A stretch of DNA of 64,000 nt from Thiohalophilus sp046483665 (GTDB lineage: Bacteria; Pseudomonadota; Gammaproteobacteria; UBA6429; Thiohalophilaceae). The DNA lies in assembly GCF_046483665.1 (NCBI RefSeq), contig NZ_JAWOCR010000004.1, positions 51,982 through 115,981 of the forward strand, given 5' to 3'. The position numbers and the translations under genes are program-made. Under the pieces are notes generated by a model. The model was given only the letters and a program-made list of their open reading frames with translations, had not been told where the DNA came from and searched no databases. Shown here in pieces: positions 18,040 through 26,055 of the stretch. Numbering within the stretch: the first letter of the stretch is position 1; every line of letters starts with the position of its first letter.

Positions 18040-19349
18040 CAGATATCCTCCGCCAGGCGGATCCCGGAAAACTGCCATTGATCACCGGGATAGAAAAAAT
18101 TGCGGTAAGTGCGCCGAATATGCTCGGCCGGTGTGACACAGGAACCGCCTTTGAGTACATACTGGCCGCACATAAACTTGCCATTGTATTCACCCAGTGC
18201 TCCGTCGGACGATTTGTATTTGGGATAAGGTGCGTAAGCACTCCGGGTCCATTCCCAGACATCGCCATACAGCTTGATCACACCTGACCCGTCGCCCTCG
18301 CCGGCCACCGGCTGCAGGTAACCGTGACTGCGCAGGTTGCCTTCTACCGGCAGATTCTCCGCCGCAGTTTCCCATTCGGCCTCGGTCGGCAGACGCTTAC
18401 CGGCCCAGCTGGCATAGGCCTCGGCTTCGTAGTAATTAACATGCGCCACCGGGGCATGCAGATCCACCGGCCGCATGCCACCCAGGGTATAGTGCCACCA
18501 CTGACCGTCACGGTTTTCCCAGTACAGCGGGGCATGAAACGTTCCCTGCTTGATCGCCGCCCAGCCGTCCGACAGCCATAATTCGGGACGCAGATAACCG
18601 CCATCTTCAATAAAGGCCATGTATTCGGCGTTGGTGATCGGACGCGCGGCAATACGAAATGGCGGTTGCCAGATATCATGCCGGGGCTTTTCATTATCAA
18701 AAGCAAACCCGGCCTCTTCGGCACCGAGTTTTTTCAGTCCGCCGGTGAAGCGAACGAATTCGAGCGGTTGTTCCACCCCGGCCGGTAACTCAATTTCCCG
18801 ATAGGCGGGACGCAGGGGATTCATGCCGAGAATGTGTTTGATATCGGTAAGCAGCAGTTCCTGATGTTGTTGTTCGTGATGCAGTCCCGTGACCAGCCGC
18901 TCCTGAATAAGCGCATCACTCATTTGCGACGATTCAATCAGACGCAACATCGCCTCATCCACATGCGCGCGATAGCTATAGACCTCCTCGACAGTGGGAC
19001 GTGATAGCAGGCCGCGTTGCGGGCGGGGATGATAGCTACCGATCTGTTCGTAATAGGAATTGAACAGTCGTGCATAATCGGGATGAAACTCCTGATAATC
19101 GGCGAGACAGGGCTTGAGCAGGAAGGTTTCGAAAAACCAGCTCACATGGGCCAGATGCCATTTGGGTGGACTGACATCCGCCATAGTCTGAACACCGAAA
19201 TCCTCGATCATCAACGGTTCACAGATCAGTTCACTGGCCTTGCGCACTCGCTGATAGGCCGAACGCAATTCATCATTATTCCGGGCCAGTGTCTGCGATT
19301 TTGTGGAGAGTCCGCTCTGGAGCTTCGTGGAATCCGGCGATGCAGCCAT
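18039..19349 (-). CDS. egtB: Ergothioneine biosynthesis sulfoxide synthase, EgtB type (436 aa)
   Basis: Non-haem iron enzyme that oxidatively couples a thiol (cysteine or gamma-glutamylcysteine) to hercynine. A DinB-like N-terminal domain carries the iron site LHHEQQHQELLLTDIKH (HX3HXE-type) with a third histidine in WHLAHVSWFFE. A C-terminal formylglycine-generating-like domain has GNLRSHGYLQP, YGDVWEWTRSAY and CGQYVLKGGSCVTP. ATG 19349 has AGGGGAT just upstream; the in-frame TTG at 19364 lacks one. The downstream C-S lyase (EgtE) and EgtC are not adjacent. Confidence 0.92.
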   Translation of the reverse strand: MAASPDSTKLQSGLSTKSQTLARNNDELRSAYQRVRKASELICEPLMIEDFGVQTMADVSPPKWHLAHVSWFFETFLLKPCLADYQEFHPDYARLFNSYYEQIGSYHPRPQRGLLSRPTVEEVYSYRAHVDEAMLRLIESSQMSDALIQERLVTGLHHEQQHQELLLTDIKHILGMNPLRPAYREIELPAGVEQPLEFVRFTGGLKKLGAEEAGFAFDNEKPRHDIWQPPFRIAARPITNAEYMAFIEDGGYLRPELWLSDGWAAIKQGTFHAPLYWENRDGQWWHYTLGGMRPVDLHAPVAHVNYYEAEAYASWAGKRLPTEAEWETAAENLPVEGNLRSHGYLQPVAGEGDGSGVIKLYGDVWEWTRSAYAPYPKYKSSDGALGEYNGKFMCGQYVLKGGSCVTPAEHIRRTYRNFFYPGDQWQFSGIRLAEDI

Positions 19350-19435
19350 ACTAATCCCCTGCAATATTTATCTGTTTATCGGGTCAGGATGTCGTCAAAC
19401 ACTATCATTGAATCATGACAAACGACAGACCATGG

Positions 19436-19702
19436 TCAAGACCGGCCCTTTTTCTCATCACGCCTGATTAATTGTCCGCGTTTATCCAGTCTGACCAGTT
19501 CATCATAGCCGCCGATATGACGATCGTTAATGAAGATCTGCGGGACGCTATCCCGCCGACTGCGTTTGAGCATTTCGCGCAATTTCGCCCTGGATAAATC
19601 GACACGGATTTTTTCAAACCGCATCCCGCGTTTGCGTAACAGCTGCTCGGCGCGCTGGCAGTACGGGCAGGCTTTGGTGCAATACATCTGAACCCGACTC
19701 AT
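19436..19702 (-). CDS. grxC: Glutaredoxin 3 (88 aa)
   Basis: Dithiol glutaredoxin with the CPYC active site in CTKACPYCQRAEQLLRKRG (about residues 8-26), plus the glutathione-binding pieces SVPQIFINDRHIGGYDELV. It reduces disulfides and glutathionylated proteins in the cytoplasm. It is the last gene of a minus-strand operon and overlaps the preceding gene by 4 nt. Confidence 0.93.
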   Translation of the reverse strand: MSRVQMYCTKACPYCQRAEQLLRKRGMRFEKIRVDLSRAKLREMLKRSRRDSVPQIFINDRHIGGYDELVRLDKRGQLIRRDEKKGRS

Positions 19703-20262
19703 GTGATCGCCTCATCCTCATTCGGAGGCAAATAACGGGTATGGGTAATTTCGATCTTTTCGAAATGTTCATGCAACCAGCGCCAGATCATCCGTTCGGC
19801 CATTTTGACTGCGGTCTCCGGGGTATCGCGATGACGGATAGAAGTGGCAATGATGGCCACCTTGACCCGATCAGGGGTGAAGTGTTCTGCCAGGCGCAAC
19901 AGGGTGTTGTTCTGCCCGGGCCGCACGGTGGGCATGGTATAGGCAAGCGTCTGAATCGATTCGAAGCGGATATTGGAAAACACCGGTCGCAAGCGGGTCT
20001 TGATCTCCTCACGCACCAGCGCGGTAACCAGCCAGGTCATACTTTCGACGGCATTGATCAGTTCGGGATCGACACCCCCGTGTTCAAGGAAATAGTCCAG
20101 CGCCGGGTAATAGCCCAGGCTGTTTTGCTGCGCATACAGCGCGACCTGTCGGGCCAGTTCTTCTCCCACCACCCCGGGGCTGGCCACCATATGCTGCTCC
20201 AGTACCGGCCGGGGAACCTGAACAATGAACGAGGCCGCCACTCTGGAAAACTGAAGTCCCAT
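19699..20262 (-). CDS. Unrecognised conserved-looking protein (187 aa)
   Basis: A soluble protein with no signal peptide. It has a hydrophobic N-terminus (GLQFSRVAASFIVQVPRPVL) that is too polar to be a membrane anchor, and a C-terminal half containing VKVAIIATSIRHRDTPETAV and MIWRWLHEHFEKIEIT. I do not recognise the family. It sits 5 nt after the dsrS-like gene and overlaps grxC, so it is translated within the moxR-VWA-dsrS-grxC operon and probably works with it. Confidence 0.8.
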   Translation of the reverse strand: MGLQFSRVAASFIVQVPRPVLEQHMVASPGVVGEELARQVALYAQQNSLGYYPALDYFLEHGGVDPELINAVESMTWLVTALVREEIKTRLRPVFSNIRFESIQTLAYTMPTVRPGQNNTLLRLAEHFTPDRVKVAIIATSIRHRDTPETAVKMAERMIWRWLHEHFEKIEITHTRYLPPNEDEAIT

Positions 20263-20267
20263 GGCTA

Positions 20268-21398
20268 TCAGGACTGGCCGAGCAGTCGATTGGCGTGTTC
20301 GAAAAACGGTTGGCTGACCGGTTCGATTTTGCGTCGCATCACCGAGCCAATGGCATCGGAGACAGCAAAAATCGGGTTAATCACCGGCACCCCCAGTTGT
20401 GAGAGCACCAGCGCCGACTCGAGCAACGGCTGATACCCGTCAGGCAGTGACTCGTGCACCTCGCGCGCCGGGGCCGGCAACTGATGGGGATCCTCGCAAC
20501 ACTGACGGGCGTTGGCCAGCACGCCATCGATCTCGCGGCATGGCTCACAACCGGGGTGCAGGTCGGCAAAATAGTCTTCAATCGCCTCCAGCAGGGCTAT
20601 CACCACATCCTGGTTGGTTGGTTTTTTCATCACCTGGCTGGCGGTCCGCAGGAATGCCTGACCGGGGGCATCCAGCGTGCGCTGCAGCTGGCGTGCCGCC
20701 GGGTTACCTTCTTCAATCAGGGGCCTCAGAGCAGCGCGTAACTCCTCCAGGGCCGGATGCGGCGCGGCCGGCTCGGGCAAGGCATCCGGCAGGGTCTTCA
20801 GAAAACCCACCAGATAGGCATTCTTGCGGTGTCCTCTGGCCCACAGATCCTGTTGAATCGTCTCGTCCACCAGGCCCGGTTGCAGCACCAGCCGTACCGA
20901 CTCGACGATATCCCGCGGCTCTTCTTCGAACGGCAGGAACTCGAGCAGAAAATCGGCCAGCTCCGGGCCCATTTCGCCCTGCACCACCGCCTCGCGGCGC
21001 AGCATGCAACGGGCATTTTCCGAATTGGGCATCGCCCACCAGGCGCGCCGGGCCAGATCGTCGGTCAGCCCTTCGGCGTGCACCACGGCCACCACGGCCT
21101 CGGACTCGCCCAGCTGCAGCAGTTTGTCCAGGCTCTTGTCCCTGGTCTGGCCCATGCGGGTCCAGCGGCGCAGAAACACCGGATAGCCACCCGGCGAGCC
21201 CAGCACGTGGGTGGAGATCAGCTCCTTGACCTGCTTGATGTACTGCTCGTCACGGCAATTGGGATTGAGCGGGATCGTTGCCTCCCCCTTGTCGGAGAGG
21301 CCATAGACGATCATCTTCGACTCATCGATGCGGATCGCCTGCAGATCCTGATTGAGCAGCACGTTGAGGCGCAATGCGTCTTCGTTGGACAGTTCCAT
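20268..21398 (-). CDS. dsrS: DsrS-like sulfur oxidation accessory protein (376 aa)
   Basis: A soluble, cysteine-poor protein with the stretches QAIRIDESKMIVYGLSDKGE, SPGGYPVFLRRWTRMGQ and LARRAWWAMPNSENARCML. I recall these as typical of DsrS, the cytoplasmic accessory protein encoded at the end of the Allochromatium vinosum dsr operon and implicated in expression of sulfur oxidation. Here it is about 13.6 kb from dsrA, on the opposite strand, and follows the VWA gene by 12 nt. A C-terminal CEPCREIDGVLANARQC holds four cysteines in a CxxC plus CC arrangement. Assignment is from memory of sequence pattern. Confidence 0.65.
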   Translation of the reverse strand: MELSNEDALRLNVLLNQDLQAIRIDESKMIVYGLSDKGEATIPLNPNCRDEQYIKQVKELISTHVLGSPGGYPVFLRRWTRMGQTRDKSLDKLLQLGESEAVVAVVHAEGLTDDLARRAWWAMPNSENARCMLRREAVVQGEMGPELADFLLEFLPFEEEPRDIVESVRLVLQPGLVDETIQQDLWARGHRKNAYLVGFLKTLPDALPEPAAPHPALEELRAALRPLIEEGNPAARQLQRTLDAPGQAFLRTASQVMKKPTNQDVVIALLEAIEDYFADLHPGCEPCREIDGVLANARQCCEDPHQLPAPAREVHESLPDGYQPLLESALVLSQLGVPVINPIFAVSDAIGSVMRRKIEPVSQPFFEHANRLLGQS

Positions 21399-21410
21399 GC
21401 GTCTATTGTA

Positions 21411-22796
21411 TCAGTTCAGCTGGATACGCTGGCCAAAAGGCACCGGCGCCTTGCCCTTGACCAGCCAGATCACCGGGAACCCCGGCTCGTATTTGGGGAA
21501 CTGTCCCTCAGCATCGGTAAAATAGATGAGCAGTTCCGGATAACGGTCCTGGCGTTCGGCCCATTCGAACACCGGGACGAACGAGGTACCGCCGCCGCCT
21601 TTGATCGACACCGGTTTGTTGAACTCATCCCACGGCTCATACACCCAGGGGCCGTCCCCGGACAGTTCGGCATCGCAGGCGATCAGGGTGATGCGGGCGC
21701 GTATCTGGCCCTTGATGGCGTCGATTTCCGAGATGAACGCCTGGATCTCGGCGTCGGAGACCGACCCGCTGGTATCGATCGCCACCACGATATCCACCTG
21801 CTGACTGCGCAGGCTGGGATACACTGCCGGGTCGCCGCGCCGGGGGTTGGGCCGGGTGTAACTGTAATCATCACGGGCCACCGAACTCATGTAGCGTGCC
21901 AGCAACGAGCGCCAGGGCAGCTCGGGCTGGAGCAGAAAGTCCACCAGCCGTGCCATGTCCTCGCCCAGCTTGCCGGCCTGCATGGCGGTCTGGGCAGCGC
22001 CGGCCAGACGCTGCTTCCACTGGACACTGAGCGCTTCGCGTTCGCTGTGTGACAGTGGCGCAGGCTGTGGGGCCCCCTCGGGCGAGTCGGAGTCATCTGG
22101 CCGGGGGCTCGAACCACCGCCCTTGATTTCGTCCTCGTCGAGCTGCGGGCGCGTGCCGTTGCCGTCGGCTTCGCTGTCGTTATCCTCATCCGCGTCATTG
22201 TTGCCGCCCTGGCCCTCGTTGGGCCGGGAATCGGGTTCCTGGTCGTCATTATCGCCGCCCTGTTCGTCGGGCTGGTCCTGCGGTGATGAGGGGGTTTCGG
22301 TTGGCGGTTCCATGTCACCCTGCGGATTCTCGCCGTCCGGGTCGGAGTCGTCGTAGACGTGCTGATCCTGCGGCGTCTCATTCTCGAAGTCATCCAGCAT
22401 CGGATAGATCTCTTCGGCGGTCATGCCGTCGAACATCGGCTGATAGAGCGCATTGGGCGGCGGCGTCAGGCCGTCCTTGATGAGAATCGGGTTGATGGCA
22501 AAGTCACAGGCCAGGTCCCAGCGATGGCGCACCCGATGCTGGCGCCGGGCAAAGTGGGACAACGCGCAGTGCAGGGCCTCATGGGCCAGAACAAACTGGG
22601 TCTGGGCGAGACTCAGATCATTGATGTATTCGGCATTGTAATAGAATTTGCGCGCATCGGTGGCGGTAGTCTTGCACCAGTTCGGATCCCCTTTGATCAT
22701 CGGCAGACGCAATACCAGCGCGCCGAGAAACGGCTTGTCGATAATCAGCCGGGTCCGCGCGGCGGCCAGTTTGGTTTCCAGATCCTGCTCGCTCAT
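21411..22796 (-). CDS. Putative metallopeptidase with VWA-like domain, DUF2201-type (461 aa)
   Basis: The N-terminal domain carries a HExxH-like motif in VLAHEALHCALSHFARR (about residues 91-107). A long acidic low-complexity linker (about 140-235) is rich in D, E, N, P and G. The C-terminal domain is a von Willebrand A-like fold with VVAIDTSGSVSDAEI (DxSxS MIDAS). It starts 19 nt after the moxR gene. MoxR AAA+ ATPases pair with VWA proteins as chaperone-like modules that insert metals or remodel enzymes; the client here could be a sulfur enzyme, which is inference. Confidence 0.88.
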   Translation of the reverse strand: MSEQDLETKLAAARTRLIIDKPFLGALVLRLPMIKGDPNWCKTTATDARKFYYNAEYINDLSLAQTQFVLAHEALHCALSHFARRQHRVRHRWDLACDFAINPILIKDGLTPPPNALYQPMFDGMTAEEIYPMLDDFENETPQDQHVYDDSDPDGENPQGDMEPPTETPSSPQDQPDEQGGDNDDQEPDSRPNEGQGGNNDADEDNDSEADGNGTRPQLDEDEIKGGGSSPRPDDSDSPEGAPQPAPLSHSEREALSVQWKQRLAGAAQTAMQAGKLGEDMARLVDFLLQPELPWRSLLARYMSSVARDDYSYTRPNPRRGDPAVYPSLRSQQVDIVVAIDTSGSVSDAEIQAFISEIDAIKGQIRARITLIACDAELSGDGPWVYEPWDEFNKPVSIKGGGGTSFVPVFEWAERQDRYPELLIYFTDAEGQFPKYEPGFPVIWLVKGKAPVPFGQRIQLN

Positions 22797-22815
22797 GACG
22801 ACTCGTCGATCAGGC

Positions 22816-23859
22816 TCAGTTATACAGCATCACATCGGCGACTTCGTTGGACCACCTGGCGAACTGCGGCACGCTGAAGAGTTCCTGGCCGATAGCCCGG
22901 TGCATGTCGGAGACCAGCATCACGCCCATCTCCTTCTGCGGGAAGACACTGGCGTAGTCGAGAATATTGCCGTGCACCTGTTGCGCCCCGGCACTCTCCT
23001 TCGCCTTGATCGCCCGGCCGACCAGCGAGGCGGCCACGGCGTACTGCAGATCGATCTCTTTGGGCGCCGGGACCGATTCGCCACGCAGGATCGCGTCGAT
23101 ATCCGGCAGCTGATCCAGATTGTTGATAAACGCATTCAGCTCGATGCCGGCAGCCGGGCCGACACAGGCCTGCAGGGTCCCCAGACGAATATCATTGTGG
23201 TGTTCGAACTTGTGCAGGGCCCGGCTGGCAAACTCCCAGGAGCGCGGCGACGGGAAGGCCATCGGGTTGTGGGCCGGGTCGAATTCAAACAGGAGTTCCG
23301 GGCGAAAACGGACGAACGCGATGACCCGGTCATCGACACCATGTTGATAGGCCCAGGCCACCCAGTCGTCCAGATTGACCTCGAACTCGAAATGCGAGAA
23401 GCGGTTGGCCAGCGGTGCCGGCATGGTATAGGTGACGCCGCGATCGCCCTGGCGGTTACCGGCGGCGAAGATCGCCCAGCCGTCGGGAATCTCGTATTCC
23501 CCCAGACGGCGGTCGAGAATCAACTGATAGGCCGCCGCCGAAACACTCGGCGTGGCCGAGGTGATCTCATCCAGGAACAGAATGCCCTGGGGACCATGGC
23601 GCTCGGCATCGGGCAAAATCGCCGGTACCGCCCACTCCACCGTCTCGCCGTTGCGAAACGGAATCCCGCGCAGATCACTGGGCTCCATCTGCGACAGGCG
23701 AATATCGATCAGCGGAACCTGATGCTGCCCGGCAATCTGGGCAATGATCTGCGACTTGCCCACCCCGGGCGGCCCCCAGATCATTACCGGCGTATGCTGT
23801 CCCTCGCGGGCGCTTAAAAATTCCTTGTCGAGTACGGACACTAAATGGGCTGGACGCAT
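22816..23859 (-). CDS. MoxR-family AAA+ ATPase (347 aa)
   Basis: Walker A is MIWGPPGVGKSQIIAQ (about residues 27-42) and Walker B is GILFLDEITSATPSV (about 92-106), with a sensor motif in IFAAGNRQGDRGVTY. It is a full-length member of the MoxR group that partners with the VWA protein encoded immediately downstream. It is the first gene of the five-gene minus-strand operon; upstream is a repeat-containing spacer with no obvious consensus promoter. Confidence 0.92.
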   Translation of the reverse strand: MRPAHLVSVLDKEFLSAREGQHTPVMIWGPPGVGKSQIIAQIAGQHQVPLIDIRLSQMEPSDLRGIPFRNGETVEWAVPAILPDAERHGPQGILFLDEITSATPSVSAAAYQLILDRRLGEYEIPDGWAIFAAGNRQGDRGVTYTMPAPLANRFSHFEFEVNLDDWVAWAYQHGVDDRVIAFVRFRPELLFEFDPAHNPMAFPSPRSWEFASRALHKFEHHNDIRLGTLQACVGPAAGIELNAFINNLDQLPDIDAILRGESVPAPKEIDLQYAVAASLVGRAIKAKESAGAQQVHGNILDYASVFPQKEMGVMLVSDMHRAIGQELFSVPQFARWSNEVADVMLYN

Positions 23860-23884
23860 AACTTCACTATCACCTTCATATTCG

Positions 23885-24067
23885 AAAAAAAGAGACTAAC
23901 GCAGAGGCGCAAAGGGTCGCTCCCGGCCTCCTGCCTCCCGCGACATTAGTACACCCTGTACGTCACGCAGAGGACGCAAAACAATGTAATTTTGAATTCT
24001 GAATTTTGAGTGTTGAATTGGTGGTAAATAACTCATTCAAAATTCAACATTCAACATTCAACATTGC
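23885..24067. repeat. CGCAGAGG-type block followed by TTGAATG heptamer repeats
   Basis: Bases about 23897-23915 and 23964-23980 carry AACGCAGAGGCGCAAAGG-type sequence. From 23992 to 24067 the sequence is AT-rich with a 7-nt period: TTTTGAATTCTGAATTTTGAG on the left, and ATTCAAAATTCAACATTCAAC on the right, so the two halves form a long imperfect palindrome. The left end of the next gene (stop codon TGA of the Sel1 gene) abuts the repeat. Confidence 0.7.
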
Positions 24068-24070
24068 CCT

Positions 24071-24505
24071 TCAAAAGCCCGCTTTGGCGTACCATTCTTT
24101 GGCTTTTTCGGCGTCCTGCGGGACGCCCTTGCCCTCTTCGTACATCAGCGCCAGGGTGGTCATGGACCCGGCCAGGCCCTGTTCGGCCGCTTTTTTAAAC
24201 CACTCGACCGCCAGGGCTTCATCCTTCTCGACGCATTCGCCTTCCAGGTACATGAAACCGAGGCCGTGCTGGGCCAGGGCGTGGCCCTGATCCGCAGCGG
24301 CACGCATCCACTTGAGGGCCTCTTCATCACTGCGCACCACGCCCAGTCCGTTCTGGTACATGATGGCGACCCGGTGCTGGGCCTCGGCCTCGCCCTTTTC
24401 GGCAAAGGGCATCAGCATCGGCATCGCGCGTGAGAAGTGTTTGGCCTCGAAGGCCGACATAGCGCTGGAAAATTCCACTTCTTCGGTGCTGTTAAAGTCG
24501 GACAT
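24071..24505 (-). CDS. Sel1-repeat protein (144 aa)
   Basis: Three to four Sel1-like/TPR-type helical repeats follow a short N-terminal segment: AQHRVAIMYQNGLGVVRSDE, AQHGLGFMYLEGECVEKDEA and MTTLALMYEEGKGVPQDAEK, each with the A..xLGxxY..G.GV...D pattern. Such proteins act as cytoplasmic protein-protein interaction scaffolds when they lack a signal peptide, as here. ATG 24505 has GGAGAG upstream. It is a single gene with no operon partner. Confidence 0.85.
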   Translation of the reverse strand: MSDFNSTEEVEFSSAMSAFEAKHFSRAMPMLMPFAEKGEAEAQHRVAIMYQNGLGVVRSDEEALKWMRAAADQGHALAQHGLGFMYLEGECVEKDEALAVEWFKKAAEQGLAGSMTTLALMYEEGKGVPQDAEKAKEWYAKAGF

Positions 24506-24916
24506 GTGCAATGCTCTCCATCCGGTTCTGTGTCAGTGAATCTGCGATTATATCCTGATTTACTTAACCTAGTCACGTACTCGGTTATTATTCCCTTTGT
24601 TGCAAGCACCTCCCTCTATCGGGATATACGTGATAAATCAGGGTTTTTGTACACTACTGCCACACCGGCGTCTGTCGGATGGCTTTGACAGTGCGGGCCG
24701 CAGAAAACGGCCGCCTGTCGGCAGAAAAACGGGATTTACGCGCCAGACTCTGGTATATTCCGCGGCCATTGTGCACGGCAAGCCGGGCAGGCGCAGCGCG
24801 ACAGGGCGTCGCTGATTGAATTTTGCTCTGACCCTCGACGGCGGAAAGCCCCGTGGGCTGGAAGCTACTGATGTTACTGAACTTGCGATAATCTGCTGAA
24901 CATAGAGGAGACTCTC
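24506..24916. other. Gene-free divergent spacer with possible promoter elements
   Basis: The 411-bp region between the divergent Sel1 gene and the 65-aa gene has no coding frame that I support. It holds a TTGACA at 24685-24690 without a well-spaced -10, a TATATT at 24754-24759, and a GC-rich stretch (about 24800-24870) that could fold. I compared it by eye with common riboswitch cores (c-di-GMP, SAM, cobalamin, fluoride) and saw no convincing match. The long leader ahead of the 65-aa gene may be regulatory. Confidence 0.35.
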
Positions 24917-25114
24917 ATGAAACAAGAATATTATGACACCGTCACCAAAATGGAAGAAATGGGCGTTGACCCCGAGTACATCCAGGGGTGGCAAGGCGGC
25001 TACCTGCACAACCCCGAGCGGGAAGAACAGCGGGTCACCGAGGCCTACAGCGCCGGTTTTGAAGACGGCAAGGCCCAGAATACCGAAAACTTTTCCAAGT
25101 GGGCCAAGAAATAA
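24917..25114 (+). CDS. Small conserved-looking soluble protein (65 aa)
   Basis: Begins MKQEYYDTVTKMEEMGVDPE and continues with QGWQGGYLHNPEREEQRVTE, ending in a lysine-rich tail. It has no cysteine and no membrane segment. A strong ribosome binding site (GAGGAG, 7 nt upstream) and a strong intrinsic terminator just after it mark a real, single-gene, probably well expressed unit. I recall similar small proteins from other dsr-type sulfur oxidisers but know no function. Confidence 0.8.
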   Translation: MKQEYYDTVTKMEEMGVDPEYIQGWQGGYLHNPEREEQRVTEAYSAGFEDGKAQNTENFSKWAKK

Positions 25115-25132
25115 CCACAACCGAAAAGTGAC

Positions 25133-25160
25133 AAAAAAGCGGGCTTCGGCCCGCTTTTTT
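25133..25160 (+). terminator. Intrinsic terminator after the 65-aa gene
   Basis: GCGGGC-TTCG-GCCCGC hairpin (25139-25154) flanked by six A on the left and six T on the right, 18 nt after the stop codon. The symmetrical A/T tracts make it usable in both directions. Confidence 0.92.
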
Positions 25161-25189
25161 TATGTGCTGTGCTCGTTCAGAAGATTATT

Positions 25190-25295
25190 TTTAACGCAGA
25201 GGGGAAGAGACCATAATTTTGAATGTTGAATTGCTGATTTCCTGAGTAATGCAAAATTCAACTCAAAACTCAGCACAAAGAACCAAGTACTGAGA
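25190..25295. repeat. Mixed heptamer repeats between converging genes
   Basis: TAACGCAGAGG at about 25192 is followed by TTTTGAATGTTGAATTGC and its inverted counterpart GCAAAATTCAACTCAAAACT, then by CTCAGCACAAAGAACCAAGT and ACTGAGAACTAAGT, which belong to the CTCAGCA family. The stop codon (TAG) of the following minus-strand gene lies inside this last block. Confidence 0.65.
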
Positions 25296-25296
25296 A

Positions 25297-25848
25297 CTAA
25301 GTAAAGAGATTCGGCATTGCCCGGCGCAGGTGTTTGACGATTTCAGGGGCTTCGGCATCGATGATCTGCTGGCCGATCCACTGCTTGTCTTTCTCATTGA
25401 GGAGCTCTTTGATGAAGTCACTGAAGATGCGCTTCATCCCGAAGCTCGGGCCGTTCTCGGCGGAATAATCGCACTCGGCGTATTCGGCCATACGGTGATT
25501 CACCAGTTCGATAAATGCCTGGCGATAATCGCCGCCCCCCATGATATCCCGCATGTTGTCTTCATAATGCTTGGCGCATTTGCTGACCAGTTCGGTCATA
25601 AAAGCCAGGCGCTCGTTCTCGTCGAACTGCTCGTAGGTCATGCGATCCGCCAGGTGGACACAGAAGGCGAGATATTCGGCGATGATTTCCATCCGATGCT
25701 TGAGCGTGTTGGTTTCAAAATCGGCCTTCTCGAGGTTCAGAACGCCGTTCATGGCAATTTTCCAGAGGTTATAGGCCAGAGCTCCGGCGATCTGATCGAA
25801 ACTGTGGGTCGCTTCCTTGTTGTGCCAGCGGGTCTTTAAACGCACCAT
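25297..25848 (-). CDS. Conserved-looking protein of unknown function (183 aa)
   Basis: Begins MVRLKTRWHNKEATHSFDQI; an upstream in-frame extension to 25953 is rejected because ATG 25848 gives a sensible N-terminus. Strongly helical and rich in aromatic residues (AYNLWKIAMNGVLNLEKADF, FGMKRIFSDFIKELLNE), with scattered cysteines in CVHLADR, SKCAKHYED and AECDYSAENG. It has no signal or membrane segment. I recall similar sequences in dsr-type sulfur oxidisers but cannot name a function. It is divergent from the 347-aa gene at 26056. Confidence 0.78.
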   Translation of the reverse strand: MVRLKTRWHNKEATHSFDQIAGALAYNLWKIAMNGVLNLEKADFETNTLKHRMEIIAEYLAFCVHLADRMTYEQFDENERLAFMTELVSKCAKHYEDNMRDIMGGGDYRQAFIELVNHRMAEYAECDYSAENGPSFGMKRIFSDFIKELLNEKDKQWIGQQIIDAEAPEIVKHLRRAMPNLFT

Positions 25849-26055
25849 GATTGCCTTACCTTTTCTTGTCGGGGGCGCCAGGGCGCCGGAGTTTACTCTG
25901 TAACTGGATGAAAAACCCAATATAAGTACTTGTTTATTAATGGGTAGCACCATTAATTACAACGTGCTAACCTGTATACCAGAGTATTTTACTAAGTTAC
26001 TTGCCACAAAAACAAGATTATACTCCGCTTTGGCCGAAAATGAGGAACGCATTCG

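Noticed and set aside
24506..24916. Possible riboswitch in the leader of the 65-aa gene
   Set aside because: No match by eye to cores of c-di-GMP, SAM, cobalamin or fluoride riboswitches. A covariance-model search would decide.
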